From the NCBI RefSeq assembly GCF_026262505.1, contig NC_067207.1, positions 28,674,082-28,738,081 of the forward strand: a DNA stretch of 64,000 nucleotides, read 5' to 3'. The position numbers and the translations under genes are program-made. Of the stretch, positions 8,627-19,012 are shown piece by piece. Source of the DNA: Trichomonas vaginalis G3. Its lineage: Eukaryota > Parabasalia > Trichomonadida > Trichomonadidae. The stretch's first letter is position 1, and the number at the start of each line of letters is the position of its first letter. A model generated the notes under the pieces. That model saw only the letters and a list, made by a program, of their open reading frames with translations. It was not told the origin of the DNA and did no database searches.

Positions 8627-10732
8627 TCAATCATCATCATCACCAGCTCCATAGAACTTGTGTTTGCGATAGATGACACATTTTGCAAGCCATTTGACAC
8701 CACCAAGATATGACCACAAATCGCTGCCAACATCTCCACCTTGAAGACCTTTGATCAAACCATCAGGAACAATGTAAGTAATTTCATCGTCGAGCATGAA
8801 CCAAACTCTTCCTTTGTTGACGAAGGCAACGAAATGACCTTGATGATAAGCAATAATGGAATGTATCTTAAATACATACGTTCCATCACTGAGTTGAGTT
8901 TTGTAGTTCTTCTTGATCTCAAATTTGTCAAAGAAGACATTTGGATCAGACCAATTCCTCTGAACGTCGACCCAGAGGAATGTTGAGATTTCATTGATAT
9001 GAGAATCATCTGTGCACATTTGTTTAATTCCTTGATCAATACCTGCTGCACCAAGAGGAATGTGAAGCGAAACCGAATAGAAGCTTTCATCAGGAGTCTC
9101 AGTTTGATATTGGAATGTAACGGCAATATCTGGTTTGTTTGCTGATTCCGTAACATCATGTACAATCTTTTGAAATGTGTCATCGGCATCTTGCTGCTGG
9201 AAGTATTGCTTGCCGAGTGTTGTGATGAATTGTGAGCATGAAATTGTGTATTCCTTGTGGCGGTAGTGCAACATCTGATCATAAATTTCGGCAAGTGCTT
9301 TCACTGGCGTATATTCGACATCTCCCAAATGCTCCATTACATCTTTTCTGAAAGTATTTACGTAGAACAAAACTTGCAAAACGGCATTGACATGGCAGGT
9401 AGCTCCCTCATTATGTAATCCTGGAATTGACATTTTTGTTTCGATGTTGTAGATTGCATTTTGTGTTCTTTTAACAAGTATCTTATCAATCTTTTCATAT
9501 CCAGCTAGTGGAGATGGAATCTTCATTGGAGTTTCTGGAGTTTGGAGATAAAGATCTTTTGGAACACATCTTGGCTTTGGCATTGGGCTTCCTGAACCAT
9601 TTGGTTCTGGTGTTGCTGCAGCTTCTTTTTCATCTTTTGGAGTGCAAGGAAAATCGCAGTTATCCTTCTCACTGAGAGGTGTGGAATCGATGTGATAGTT
9701 ATCTAAAGCAAACAATCCTTGAACAATAAGTGGAAGATTGCCTTTTTCACCACGATATCCTATTGCCAAGACACTCCAATTACTTTTATCGCGTGCAAAG
9801 CGGCGTTCGACAATTTGGCGATCATGTGCAATCGCATTATTGCGTTTTGTAACTTCTTCGTCATCACCTCTTTGCATAATGACGGCTGTTGGATGGTATT
9901 TCTGAATACCGATGTAACCTCTATCTGCAAGAAGTCCTAATGCAACAGATTCAACTCCACGTTGGACATGTAAAAAATCTGAAGCTCCTGATAAATCAAA
10001 TACTTTCTTATCGTGAACTGAAGCTAAAAAACTTGTATTCATGTGAATTACCTGTCCTAAAGGATTAACAAGAACTTGAACCTTCATACCATTGCAATGG
10101 TTTTTAGCATCCCATGAACTTTTACGCTCAGCAAGATCAAGAGGAACGGTAAAAGGAATAGTAGAGCTATCAACTGCAGCAACACATGTTGGAAAGTTAT
10201 CGAACTCCTTGTCACAGGGAGAATATTGTTTTGGAATGAATTCAGCAATGAAAATTGGGAACATCCTGTTTGTTGTTTTGTTAATGATTTTGCTGAGGTA
10301 ACTCTGTTTCAAACTAACAATTCCTGACATTTTTTGCAATGGAAGATAAGTGCAATAGTAAGTTAATGTTAGGAATAACGCATCTAATGGATCACAACCG
10401 TTTTTCCGACCGCGTCTGGATGAAAACTCATGCTCGCGAACAACATCAACTAAATACAAGAGTTGATCCAAAGAAAAGTTACAAAGGTCTTTGACATTTA
10501 AGATTGGGTGTGCCTCAAGGAATTTTTGTAAGCTAAACTTTCTGACAACTTTAAATTCTTCGGCATTAGCTGGTGCTTGATTTTCATCTTCACTTGCGGG
10601 CTCTGATTCATCAAGATAAGCTAAGTGCATTTGCATTCTCACGATTTCCTTGGATCGGGTTTTGGACTTCTGGATATCATCCAAGAACTCGGAATCATCC
10701 TTGTACTCCATTAATGAAAGTGATATGAACAT
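8627..10732 (-). CDS. DDE transposase fused to ubiquitin-specific protease
   Basis: A 701-residue two-domain protein. Residues about 60-350 form a PIF/Harbinger-type DDE_Tnp_4 transposase: CVAAVDSSTIP (D188), GLLADRGYIGIQ (D270) and RQIVERRFARDKSNW (E309), preceded by the helical N-terminal region. After a Pro/Ser-rich linker (about 355-405), residues 435-690 form a C19 ubiquitin hydrolase. It has the Cys box GLHNEGATCHVNAVLQ (N441, C446), a QQDADDTF motif (514-520), the His box YHQGHFVAFV (H633), WFMLDD (D648/D649) and a final WLAKCVIYRK strand. All catalytic residues of both enzymes appear present. It is the sole gene of a TIR-bounded element, so the USP is probably a captured host domain that travels with the transposase. 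A start at M8 is possible. The function of the fusion is unknown; deubiquitination could stabilise the transposase or act on chromatin. Confidence 0.9.
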   Translation of the reverse strand: MFISLSLMEYKDDSEFLDDIQKSKTRSKEIVRMQMHLAYLDESEPASEDENQAPANAEEFKVVRKFSLQKFLEAHPILNVKDLCNFSLDQLLYLVDVVREHEFSSRRGRKNGCDPLDALFLTLTYYCTYLPLQKMSGIVSLKQSYLSKIINKTTNRMFPIFIAEFIPKQYSPCDKEFDNFPTCVAAVDSSTIPFTVPLDLAERKSSWDAKNHCNGMKVQVLVNPLGQVIHMNTSFLASVHDKKVFDLSGASDFLHVQRGVESVALGLLADRGYIGIQKYHPTAVIMQRGDDEEVTKRNNAIAHDRQIVERRFARDKSNWSVLAIGYRGEKGNLPLIVQGLFALDNYHIDSTPLSEKDNCDFPCTPKDEKEAAATPEPNGSGSPMPKPRCVPKDLYLQTPETPMKIPSPLAGYEKIDKILVKRTQNAIYNIETKMSIPGLHNEGATCHVNAVLQVLFYVNTFRKDVMEHLGDVEYTPVKALAEIYDQMLHYRHKEYTISCSQFITTLGKQYFQQQDADDTFQKIVHDVTESANKPDIAVTFQYQTETPDESFYSVSLHIPLGAAGIDQGIKQMCTDDSHINEISTFLWVDVQRNWSDPNVFFDKFEIKKNYKTQLSDGTYVFKIHSIIAYHQGHFVAFVNKGRVWFMLDDEITYIVPDGLIKGLQGGDVGSDLWSYLGGVKWLAKCVIYRKHKFYGAGDDDD

Positions 10733-12036
10733 TTCTTCTAAGAGTTTTCATTCAATTCATGTTTTTAAGAAGTTAGTGAATTAATTTTCATATCTCAGAA
10801 ATTCGAAAAATAGTTGTTTAACACAAAAATTGATCAAATGCTTCTCTAATTATCTAAATAGCTAAAATTGTAAATTCAAGATATTTGACACAAATTCAAT
10901 TTTGACGGTTTGAAACAGTGCGTTTATTCTTCCGTTTATTTCTAAAAGCATAGCATTTTTATTAAATATGATTCTAATAATATTTTTGGATTAAACAGAT
11001 ATCTGTGGTCAATTCTATTGATTTTTTTTCCACTCGGAATACATTTTTAAGATATGTAATTTGATCCCACTACTATCAAATGATTAATGCATATAAAAAA
11101 AGCAATTACATTTAAAAAAACGAACTATTGAAAAATTGACAGTTGACGGTATAGTTTCAATTTTTTGAATTGATATCGACTATTTTAAAAATGAAACTCT
11201 TTTGGAGTTTTTTATGCATCAAAAGGTATTAGTACACACATATATATAAGATCTAGTAATTCGGTTAAGCATTGAAGGTAATTCAAAGGTTTAGATTTTG
11301 ATATTTGTTTTGTTTGAATACTCTACATGTATATTTAGACTTCATACAAAGTTCCAAAGGTCTATAAACATAGAAAAAATTTAGGATATGGTAATAAATT
11401 TGGTTCGTAAAATTGAAAGGAAAATTTTATCTATTCATATATTTAGAACCATCATGTTAAATATATCTATTAATGACTAATATTGCCAAAGGAGAAGGGA
11501 AAATTTTATAAAATTTTATCATATTAAGGTATAAAACTATTATTTCCTATATATTTATGAATCAAATAGTAAGATAATCACTCTTTGTTAGACTAAATTA
11601 AATGAAAAAAGTCTAAATTGTATGATCGTCTAAACTCAGTATAACCTATACCAAAGCTTATTAATGGCTTATGCAAATATACAGCTGATGTTAGCTTAGT
11701 TTTTGACCAAAATACAAAAAAAAATATGAGTACAATATGATCAAATTTTTATAAAAGCAGCCGAAAACAGCATTCAATTGGAATGGTATTATCAATGATA
11801 ATCATTCAAGACACTTTTATCAAAAAATTTACATAAATCTTTTTCAAAACAGAGTATTTTTGCAAAAATTTCATCGAAAAGATAGCTTTGTCTAATAAAA
11901 ATGATATGGTACGGAAAATCTATTGAAAATAATCTGAGGAATTTGAAATTCATTAAAAAGTCTTGAAAAAAGTGAATGCATTCATGAATGTCCCATATCC
12001 ATTTTATCCTAGTTGTTTCATAATTCCATATTGCCG
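10733..12036. other. Non-coding interior of the Harbinger-like element
   Basis: About 1.3 kb between the 5' end of the transposase-USP gene and the right TIR. It is AT-rich with no open frame of note, and presumably holds the promoter of the fusion gene. Confidence 0.6.
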
Positions 12037-12312
12037 ATTCCTATTCTAGTTTTTGGTGCTTTTCTATGATAACCAAATTGATTTGGTTATCATAGAAAAG
12101 AGACCATTATAATGCTTAAAATTAATTATGTTTAGGGCCGGTTTATTGGGATAAGGAAGTTTATAATACGTGAACACTTGTTTCCTCATCGAAAAGTCAT
12201 AACGCATAAAGTCGATGTTTCCTTAGTACAAAAAGTGACATATGACGCTTAACTCTTTATTCCAGATAATGACCATATTTATGGGATTAAAAAGTTTAGG
12301 AAGCTTCTCCCC
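12037..12312 (-). repeat. Right long terminal inverted repeat of the Harbinger-like element
   Basis: Inverted partner of 6740-7009. It ends AAGCTTCTCCCC directly before ATT. The internal palindrome is conserved here (12059-12078 and 12081-12100, spacer TG). A few small insertions relative to the left copy show modest divergence since insertion. Confidence 0.9.
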
Positions 12313-13336
12313 ATTAATGATTATCTTAATTCGATTTATTGAATAGTCTCTATGAAATTGATTGAAAAAATAAATAAAAATGTTTATAATTTGAGAAAAA
12401 TTCTGAGACCAGGTGATGATTGGAACCTTATTATTGTTATGATTCGGCTAAACATGCATAAAATTCCGTGTAATTCACAAAATAACATATCAATGACTAA
12501 CAATTTACTAAATTTGATATCAAAATCCTTTTATTTCAAAAATTATTTGTACCAAAAGGTATAAATTCTTAAGATACTTATGTTTTTAGTGTATTTTTAA
12601 AAGATTTTAAGAAAATTTGCCAATTTCAAATGCATTTCTCACAAAATTTTTGATCTTTAGGCAAAAATCTTACTTTAAAATCATTAAAAACTACGAATAA
12701 TAAACTGTTATTAAAATAAAACTAGACAATTGTTTAGTTTTGAAATGTCTGAAATTTAATATTCTAATAAGAGTTTATTACATTCTATAATTAGCATTCA
12801 AAATAAACAAAAATAAAGTTTTCATTCTTGATTGTATTCATTTCCATTTAGAAAAAAATTCAAATTCAAATTGTATGCTAGAAGATTCAAATCCAAATAT
12901 GGTATCTATGCCAAATAAAATAAATATATATGGTTTATCATCTCCACTTTCTTACGTGTTTCCTAAACAACAATTCATAAAGAATATGTTGTTTGAAAAT
13001 AATAACATCAAATCATAGATAAACATTAGTCATAACAGTGCTAGATAGAAATATTTTCAATTTTTTCCTCTCAATTTGAATCGATTCTAAATAGTTAGTA
13101 AAAATTTATCATCTAGATTTGAATTCTTTTATATATAATTATCTGGTATAGACCGTGGTTTCCACATAACTCGTACAATCATTGAAATAAATATTTATCA
13201 GGCTATGTGTAATAAATAGAATTATAAGAAATAGAGTAATTTTAGTGTCAAAATTATGATAGGACACAATTAATCTAATACAAGATAGAAGAGATTTTAA
13301 TATCAATGGATAAAAATCTTGAAATTTAAATAAAAT
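12313..13336. other. Intergenic, no gene seen
   Basis: About 1 kb of AT-rich sequence right of the Harbinger-like element. A 70-codon frame near 12352 has low-complexity composition and no features, so it is not called. Confidence 0.55.
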
Positions 13337-13837
13337 CTAGTCGTATAAAATAATACATCCAATATTTGTCAAAAATATAGCACCTAAACATAAGAATACT
13401 ATAGATGCTTCTTCATAAGCAGGATAAATTGAATAAGTAAATAATGATAACGAACAAAGCCCTAAAAGAAGTATAACAATCGCAAGAAATTTTTGCTCTC
13501 TCCAAATATGGATGTAAATATGATCTTTATGCTCTTTTGATCGACGCAAAGCAATAAAACTCGAAATAATAAAGGCAAGGAAGAATAAAATCGTGGATTT
13601 AAAGCTGTAACTCGAAAAGACGAATGAATTTCTGCATCTTTCTATGAATCCGGAAATTATTCCAATGAAAATAATCATGGCGAAGCTGGAGATCATCCAT
13701 ACATAGTATCTCGCTTTAGTTTTTTTACCAACAAATGCAGGATTATATCTGGAGTTAATGTACTGCTGGTTGGCAAATCGATATCTTACGTTATCATTCA
13801 TTTTAAGAATATGATATTTTGATAAAGAAGTTCGCAT
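13337..13837 (-). CDS. Hypothetical four-TM protein
   Basis: 166 residues from the ATG at 13837; an alternative ATG at 13801 gives 154. The N-terminus is basic and soluble (NDNVRYRFANQQYINSRYNPAFVGKKTKARYY). Four hydrophobic helices follow, at about residues 35-55, 68-85, 104-124 and 130-160, separated by short charged loops (RRSKEHKDH). Signal peptide and catalytic motifs are absent. I do not recognise the family; topology suggests a small ER or endomembrane protein. It lies alone on the minus strand between two long non-coding stretches. Confidence 0.6.
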   Translation of the reverse strand: MRTSLSKYHILKMNDNVRYRFANQQYINSRYNPAFVGKKTKARYYVWMISSFAMIIFIGIISGFIERCRNSFVFSSYSFKSTILFFLAFIISSFIALRRSKEHKDHIYIHIWREQKFLAIVILLLGLCSLSLFTYSIYPAYEEASIVFLCLGAIFLTNIGCIILYD

Positions 13838-15070
13838 CAGATTATCCCTCACATTTAATTTGGCCTCACGAATCTAGTTAGTGGAGAGGTCTATTGTATT
13901 TTATATTGGGGTTTTTTAAAAATGATGATTTGAATAAAAACAGATATATAATATATTTAGATCAGGTTAAACTTATGTATCTAAAGTATAAACTCCGGTA
14001 AATACATTTCATCCGAAAAAAATCAGATTTTTTTTTGAGTTTGATACTAAATTTCTTTTAAAATTATGTTGTTTAAGTAAATATAGCATTTCGATATAAT
14101 TTTGACCGATTATGTTCTATATTTGAATTTTTCATCATTTCATTTACGGCTAATTTGCATATTATTTGAATAAAGAAGTAACAGGCAAAAGCAGAACATA
14201 AAATTTTAACTCAGTTCTGTGAACACTCATCTCGATCGGATAGGTCCAAACATCGAAAATTAAAGTAGAACAAGATCATTTAAGTGCTAATAATCATATA
14301 AAAACTAATTTTTCATAAAATCTTTCAGATAATTATTAAATGGAAACAAATTGAAATTCAATTTTTGATTGGATAACCGAAATGAGTTTGGATAAATATT
14401 TCATTTTATAAAAATCATTGACGACAAACAGGATATAGTCGAAATTAAATAAATGAACCAGTAAATTATTTTCGTGGTTGGAATTTTTTTCAATATTCTT
14501 CAAAATAAATAAACAATACTACATATTAAATTTGAAACTTTTTCTTTTCAGATATTTTGATATTACTTTCAAAATTAAGAACTTTTGAATATTAATAAAA
14601 GGATACCACAACAATGATTGAATTTTTAATGGCGCATAAAATATCAATATATACTCAACATATAAATCTTATCCGCCTTTAATCTTAAATTTTGAATAAT
14701 TTCAAATTAGTGATTTAAAAATATATCTCATACAGAAAGTATCATTTTCATAAATAAATTCAAAATTGCGTGTAAATTATTCAAACATGATGTAATAAAA
14801 AGAGATATACTATATCTATAATTGTTTACTTTGGTTCACCTTACGTTTTCAATTTTTCTCAATTTTCAATTTTCAATAATGACCCAAAACACAATGTCAA
14901 TTCTGACATTTGTTTTCATATTTTTCGCAAATAACTAGTTTGATTTTAATGGTTAACAATTTTTTCAATACATTTAAAAATAAAATGTGCATAAAATGTT
15001 CATCACATATATCTACATCTATTTAAAAATTTTCAATTTTTTGTAAAACTTTTTCTTATCAGTCTTCAGA
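13838..15070. other. Intergenic between divergent genes
   Basis: About 1.2 kb of AT-rich DNA containing the promoters of the four-TM gene (minus) and the kinase gene (plus). TCAGTCTTCAG lies directly before the kinase ATG and may be an initiator. No other feature is seen. Confidence 0.5.
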
Positions 15071-16105
15071 ATGAAAGATTCGCGATTGGGAGTTTATTTG
15101 ATCCAAAATGAAATTGGTCGCGGCGCGACAAGCCGAGTACACACAGCAATCAACACTATCACTAATAAAAAACTTTGCGTTAAAATTTTAGAAAAATCAT
15201 CATTAGAAACTGCTGAAGACTTTGAGTTTTTTAGACGAGAAGTCGCGATTATTTCTTCTCTCGCCCACAAGAATATTGTTCGATACCATGATCTTATGGA
15301 AGATGAATGTTATTATTATCTTTTTCAAGAATTTTGTCCAGGGGTTACACTTACAAAATTTTTAGAAAAGAATAATTTACTATCAGACAGATTGCTGCAG
15401 TTAATTTTTCGGCAAATATTTTCTGCACTAGCTTATATGCACAAATTGCACGTTGGTCATCGTGACTTAAAACCGGATAATATATTAATTGACCAAGAAT
15501 GCAATATAAAGATTGTCGATTTCGGTTTATCTACAGATGATAACACAAAATTAAGAACTACTTTTTGTGGTTCCCTTGCATTTGCTCCACCGGAATGCAT
15601 CAAAAGGGAACCTTATAACGCTGCTCAGGCCGATATTTGGTCTCTTGGCGTTATGCTTTATATGGCAGCTACAGGAAAGTTGCCGTGGAGAACAACTAAT
15701 CTTGTTCAAATAATGAAACAAATTACATCTGGTAATTTTAGTATTCCATGTAATGTTTCAAATAACGTTCGTAATATCATAATGATGTGTATGAATCAGA
15801 ATCCATCTCAGCGCCCAACGGCTGATGAACTCCTTACTTATCCAATAGTTCCTCTAAATGGTGTTCAGAGACCACAGCATGGTACATCTCATTCTCCAAG
15901 GAATAAGCAATTAGTCATAGCTAGAACGGCATCTAACCCCTCATTTTCTATTAATAATTCTAGCTCATCTTGTCCGGTGAAACCGCCAACGCCCGAAACT
16001 CCAAGGTCTTCTCATAGAAGAATTAGACCAAGATCAAATTCAATTGGAGATTTGGCAACATGCGTTCCTAATACACCATCGAGTTCGATCCTGACTTTCA
16101 TATAA
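15071..16105 (+). CDS. CAMK/AMPK-like serine/threonine protein kinase
   Basis: A 344-residue kinase. The catalytic domain spans about 7-262: glycine loop IGRGATSRVH (15-24), VKIL lysine K38, alpha-C glutamate E57 (RREVAII), GHRDLKPDN (D132), VDFGLS (D150), activation loop LRTTFCGSLAFAPPE with candidate phosphosites T163/T164, and DIWSLGVMLY. The GHRDLKPDN loop and the CGS-APPE activation segment place it with the CAMK-like (AMPK/MARK/NIM1) kinases that are expanded in trichomonads. The tail (about 265-344) is rich in Ser, Pro and Thr-Pro and probably regulatory. All catalytic residues are present. The substrate is unknown. Confidence 0.9.
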   Translation: MKDSRLGVYLIQNEIGRGATSRVHTAINTITNKKLCVKILEKSSLETAEDFEFFRREVAIISSLAHKNIVRYHDLMEDECYYYLFQEFCPGVTLTKFLEKNNLLSDRLLQLIFRQIFSALAYMHKLHVGHRDLKPDNILIDQECNIKIVDFGLSTDDNTKLRTTFCGSLAFAPPECIKREPYNAAQADIWSLGVMLYMAATGKLPWRTTNLVQIMKQITSGNFSIPCNVSNNVRNIIMMCMNQNPSQRPTADELLTYPIVPLNGVQRPQHGTSHSPRNKQLVIARTASNPSFSINNSSSSCPVKPPTPETPRSSHRRIRPRSNSIGDLATCVPNTPSSSILTFI

Positions 16106-16356
16106 TAGTTAATATTGTATTAAATAAAATGCGAATATTATTTTTTTGTTTACAATATATCAAATTTTATTTCAATTTAATACATTTAGGGACTACGAAG
16201 ATTAATGCCTTAACGAGTTGGAAAGATGATAAGAAATTAAAATGTTGATCAAAAAATTTGTTTTTTGTATTTCATGAATAATCTATTAATAATTACAATT
16301 AAATCAGATAGTTGTATCCAATTTATGTTTCCTTTTGAATTTAGAGAAGCTGTTGT

Positions 16357-18447
16357 ATGAATGCTTATGCATTCATAGCTCCAAAACAAGAACATTGGTC
16401 CAATATGAAAACAAAAATATATGTACAAGACAATATTCTCATATTGGAAGACACAGGAGCACAGTCAGGCTTTAAAAAAGCATACTCATTAGATTCAATT
16501 TACAACAACTATGACGAGTTATTTGCATCTATCAAGATTGATGGATCTCATAGGATATTCTTGCTATACTCATCATATAGTTTACCTCCATTTCAAGAGT
16601 TGAAAAATACGATTATATCGTTTTTTTGCAATTTTTATCAATTCTTTATTTCACCAGTATCTATCAGTATGGCAAGCTACTATGATAAGAATGTTTACGA
16701 TTATTTGAATCAAAAATACAATAATAACTCATATGAATTATTCTCTACGAGTAACCTTGATCAGGCATTAGATTTGATTGATGTTTCGCTTAGTAATATT
16801 AAGAACATAGATAAATCTGTATTCGTTGCTCGAATTGGCAGCAATAATTTTATAGAACTCGTAATTTTACCAAAAGCAGAAACTCTTGTTAGGGAATCAG
16901 ATATCCTAGACTTATCGCCTAACCTGAAAATGCTGCTATTTCTCAAAAAATCTCCAAAATTGAATCAAAAAACCTTAGAAACAGCATGTAAGGTTTCGCC
17001 TTATATTAGACTAATTGCAGATTCTCTAATTAATACGAGAACTTCATGGGTTTGCAACATTATAGAATCTTCACCTTTGATTTCAAATACTGAACTGTTT
17101 AGAATATTCCATATAGCGAATGGAACAACATTTTCCAATTTACGCTTGAACGAAAGCATTTTTCACGGTGGAGAAAAAACAGATGAATTTAATTCTCAGA
17201 TGCTTGAACAAAGACCAGAAAATAACTTATATAGAGGTGATTTGGCTCAACTCGACCCAGAAACAAGGAGAAAAATGTTTCCTAATTTGAAATTTGAATT
17301 TAATACTCCAAAACCAAATAAACAACCAAAACAAACCAATAATATCATTCAGAAACCAGAGACTCCCATAAAATCTCGTGAAATACAAATGCCACTCGAA
17401 GAAGATGAAGATGTTCAAATTATTGAATCAAATTCACCTAGATCTCCAATATACCCGGTCGAAAGGAACTTAAATATATCCATTGGTGATAATGAATATT
17501 CCGGTTTTGACCTTGATTTCGGAAATAACTCTCAATCAAATCTCGGATCTCCATCAAGCTTCAAAAGTGATGACATTAGCTTTACAAGTTCTTTTTCCCG
17601 TAGGAAGAAGAAAGTTTCTCAAGAATTAATTTGGCCAGAAAGTTTATTCGAAATTAACGCTCCAGTTAACGTTGATACAGTTGAAAAACTTATTAAGGAG
17701 ATGAGTACCATCCTACCTGATGTAGCTGAAGAGTCAACTTATGAGTATGAAGAAGATTCTGGAATTGAATCATTTGGAAAGATCGAACAGCTCTCAGAAT
17801 CAGATTTTAAAGAAGCAGAAGTCACATTGAATTTTGATAGTGAAGATGAATACGATTCAACCGAAGTTTCTCCATTTTCAAATAAATCATCTAAACAAAT
17901 CAAATCCAGAGACTTACCATCATTAGATACTAAGTCAGAAATATCAGATAAGCCAAAACAAAGTCCAAGTCCCAATAAAGTCATTCCAATTAACTTGGCT
18001 GAACTAGAAGACATGAAAAACCAAGTCATAAAAATGCAGGAGAATCCAAAAGTCACTATTGAACATCAAACAGTTAAATTTGTTAATGAACCAAGTGTAA
18101 TTGCAAGAAGAGCTCGAAATTTAGCATTAGATCCTAATTCTAATGCAGCAGATCTAACTCTAGAATCATTGGATCTACAAAATGAAATCCAAAAAGTTGA
18201 GAATTCCCTTGAAGAGTCCAAATCAGAAATAATCTCATTAAATCAAAAGGACCAATGCCTTAAAATGCAAAATGCAACTTTAACAGATAATTTAACTCAA
18301 CTTCGTGATACATTTATACCATTAAGACAAGCGATTATTACAAAAAGACTTTCAAATGCTAATTTCGATTTCAAGAACTCGCCAAGATGTGTAGAAATGC
18401 TTCAATGCATTAGTAGCCTTCAAGATCAGATCAAAAAACTCCAATAG
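16357..18447 (+). CDS. Large hypothetical protein with acidic middle and coiled-coil end
   Basis: 696 residues, family not recognised. Residues 1-270 look like a folded alpha/beta domain with several hydrophobic strands (IFLLYSSYSLPP, SVFVARIGSNNFIELVILP). Residues about 290-580 are low-complexity, rich in Ser, Glu, Asp and Pro, and likely disordered, with many possible kinase sites. The C-terminus (about 590-696) is a predicted coiled coil (LDLQNEIQKVENSLEESKSE onward). The N-terminal pattern is faintly reminiscent of a very degenerate kinesin motor, but no P-loop is present, so I do not assign one. It lies 250 bp behind the kinase gene on the same strand; a scaffold or cytoskeletal role would be guesswork. 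Confidence 0.7.
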   Translation: MNAYAFIAPKQEHWSNMKTKIYVQDNILILEDTGAQSGFKKAYSLDSIYNNYDELFASIKIDGSHRIFLLYSSYSLPPFQELKNTIISFFCNFYQFFISPVSISMASYYDKNVYDYLNQKYNNNSYELFSTSNLDQALDLIDVSLSNIKNIDKSVFVARIGSNNFIELVILPKAETLVRESDILDLSPNLKMLLFLKKSPKLNQKTLETACKVSPYIRLIADSLINTRTSWVCNIIESSPLISNTELFRIFHIANGTTFSNLRLNESIFHGGEKTDEFNSQMLEQRPENNLYRGDLAQLDPETRRKMFPNLKFEFNTPKPNKQPKQTNNIIQKPETPIKSREIQMPLEEDEDVQIIESNSPRSPIYPVERNLNISIGDNEYSGFDLDFGNNSQSNLGSPSSFKSDDISFTSSFSRRKKKVSQELIWPESLFEINAPVNVDTVEKLIKEMSTILPDVAEESTYEYEEDSGIESFGKIEQLSESDFKEAEVTLNFDSEDEYDSTEVSPFSNKSSKQIKSRDLPSLDTKSEISDKPKQSPSPNKVIPINLAELEDMKNQVIKMQENPKVTIEHQTVKFVNEPSVIARRARNLALDPNSNAADLTLESLDLQNEIQKVENSLEESKSEIISLNQKDQCLKMQNATLTDNLTQLRDTFIPLRQAIITKRLSNANFDFKNSPRCVEMLQCISSLQDQIKKLQ

Positions 18448-19012
18448 AATATATTTTTTTTTGTTATAAAATATTATTTTGTTTTTCAACTTATATCGGC
18501 GAACAGCTGATAATACTATATAATAACTTGATTTTTCACTTTTTGAAAGGAAGTTCAATTACTTGATACAGTAGAACATTTAATTCTATTACAAATTAAA
18601 CTGTATATTTAATGATCTTGATATGTTATTCTCTATATCTATTAGAGCACTCCGAAATGGAACAATGAAAGGCCACAAAGTTTAACACTGCACAGTCGAT
18701 GCCTTATTAACGCTTTTCGTGGTACTTGTTTTTAAGGAAGGATTTACCGCATTCTGACATTTTCTCAATTTATGTAAGTTAACTTGCGATTTCACTCCAA
18801 AATAAACACATTTATTCTTTTTCTATTTACTATTTTATATGGGTGTGCAATACCAAGTCATAATATTATATCAGATCTGCAAAACAACAAAGTTTTGCTT
18901 CACTTTTGTCAAAAAAATCGAGAGCGTGTCAGAAAATTGGTAAGAGCACTCTTAAAAAAAGTTCAAAATAGACAAATTTAATAAAAGGAAAAACAATTTC
19001 CTTTTAATATGT
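18448..19012. other. Intergenic between convergent genes
   Basis: 565 bp holding the 3' ends of the coiled-coil gene (plus) and the CHID1-like gene (minus). A 65-codon frame at 18784 begins with TTG and has no support. Confidence 0.5.

Larger units (their letters stand above)
6740..12312 (-). mobile_element. Harbinger-like transposon with long TIRs carrying a transposase-USP fusion
   Basis: A 5573-bp element. Both ends begin GGGGAGAAGCTTCCTAAAC and remain closely similar for about 270 bp (6740-7009 against 12037-12312 inverted), with small indels. A 3-bp direct repeat ATT borders it, consistent with the 3-bp duplications of PIF/Harbinger elements, although TWA is the usual target. The only large gene is 8627-10732 on the minus strand. 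A second Myb-like protein, usual in Harbinger elements, is not visible. A smaller MITE-like element (7390-8444) has inserted inside it. The intact reading frame and clear ends suggest recent activity. Confidence 0.85.

Noticed and set aside
12352-12564. 70-codon plus-strand frame
   Set aside because: Low-complexity Asn/Lys/Ile composition expected by chance in AT-rich DNA.
16357-17200. Kinesin motor domain in the large coiled-coil protein
   Set aside because: A faint pattern resemblance only; no P-loop, switch I or switch II motif is present.
18784-18981. 65-codon plus-strand frame with a hydrophobic start
   Set aside because: It begins with TTG, not ATG, and lies between two convergent genes; not supported.
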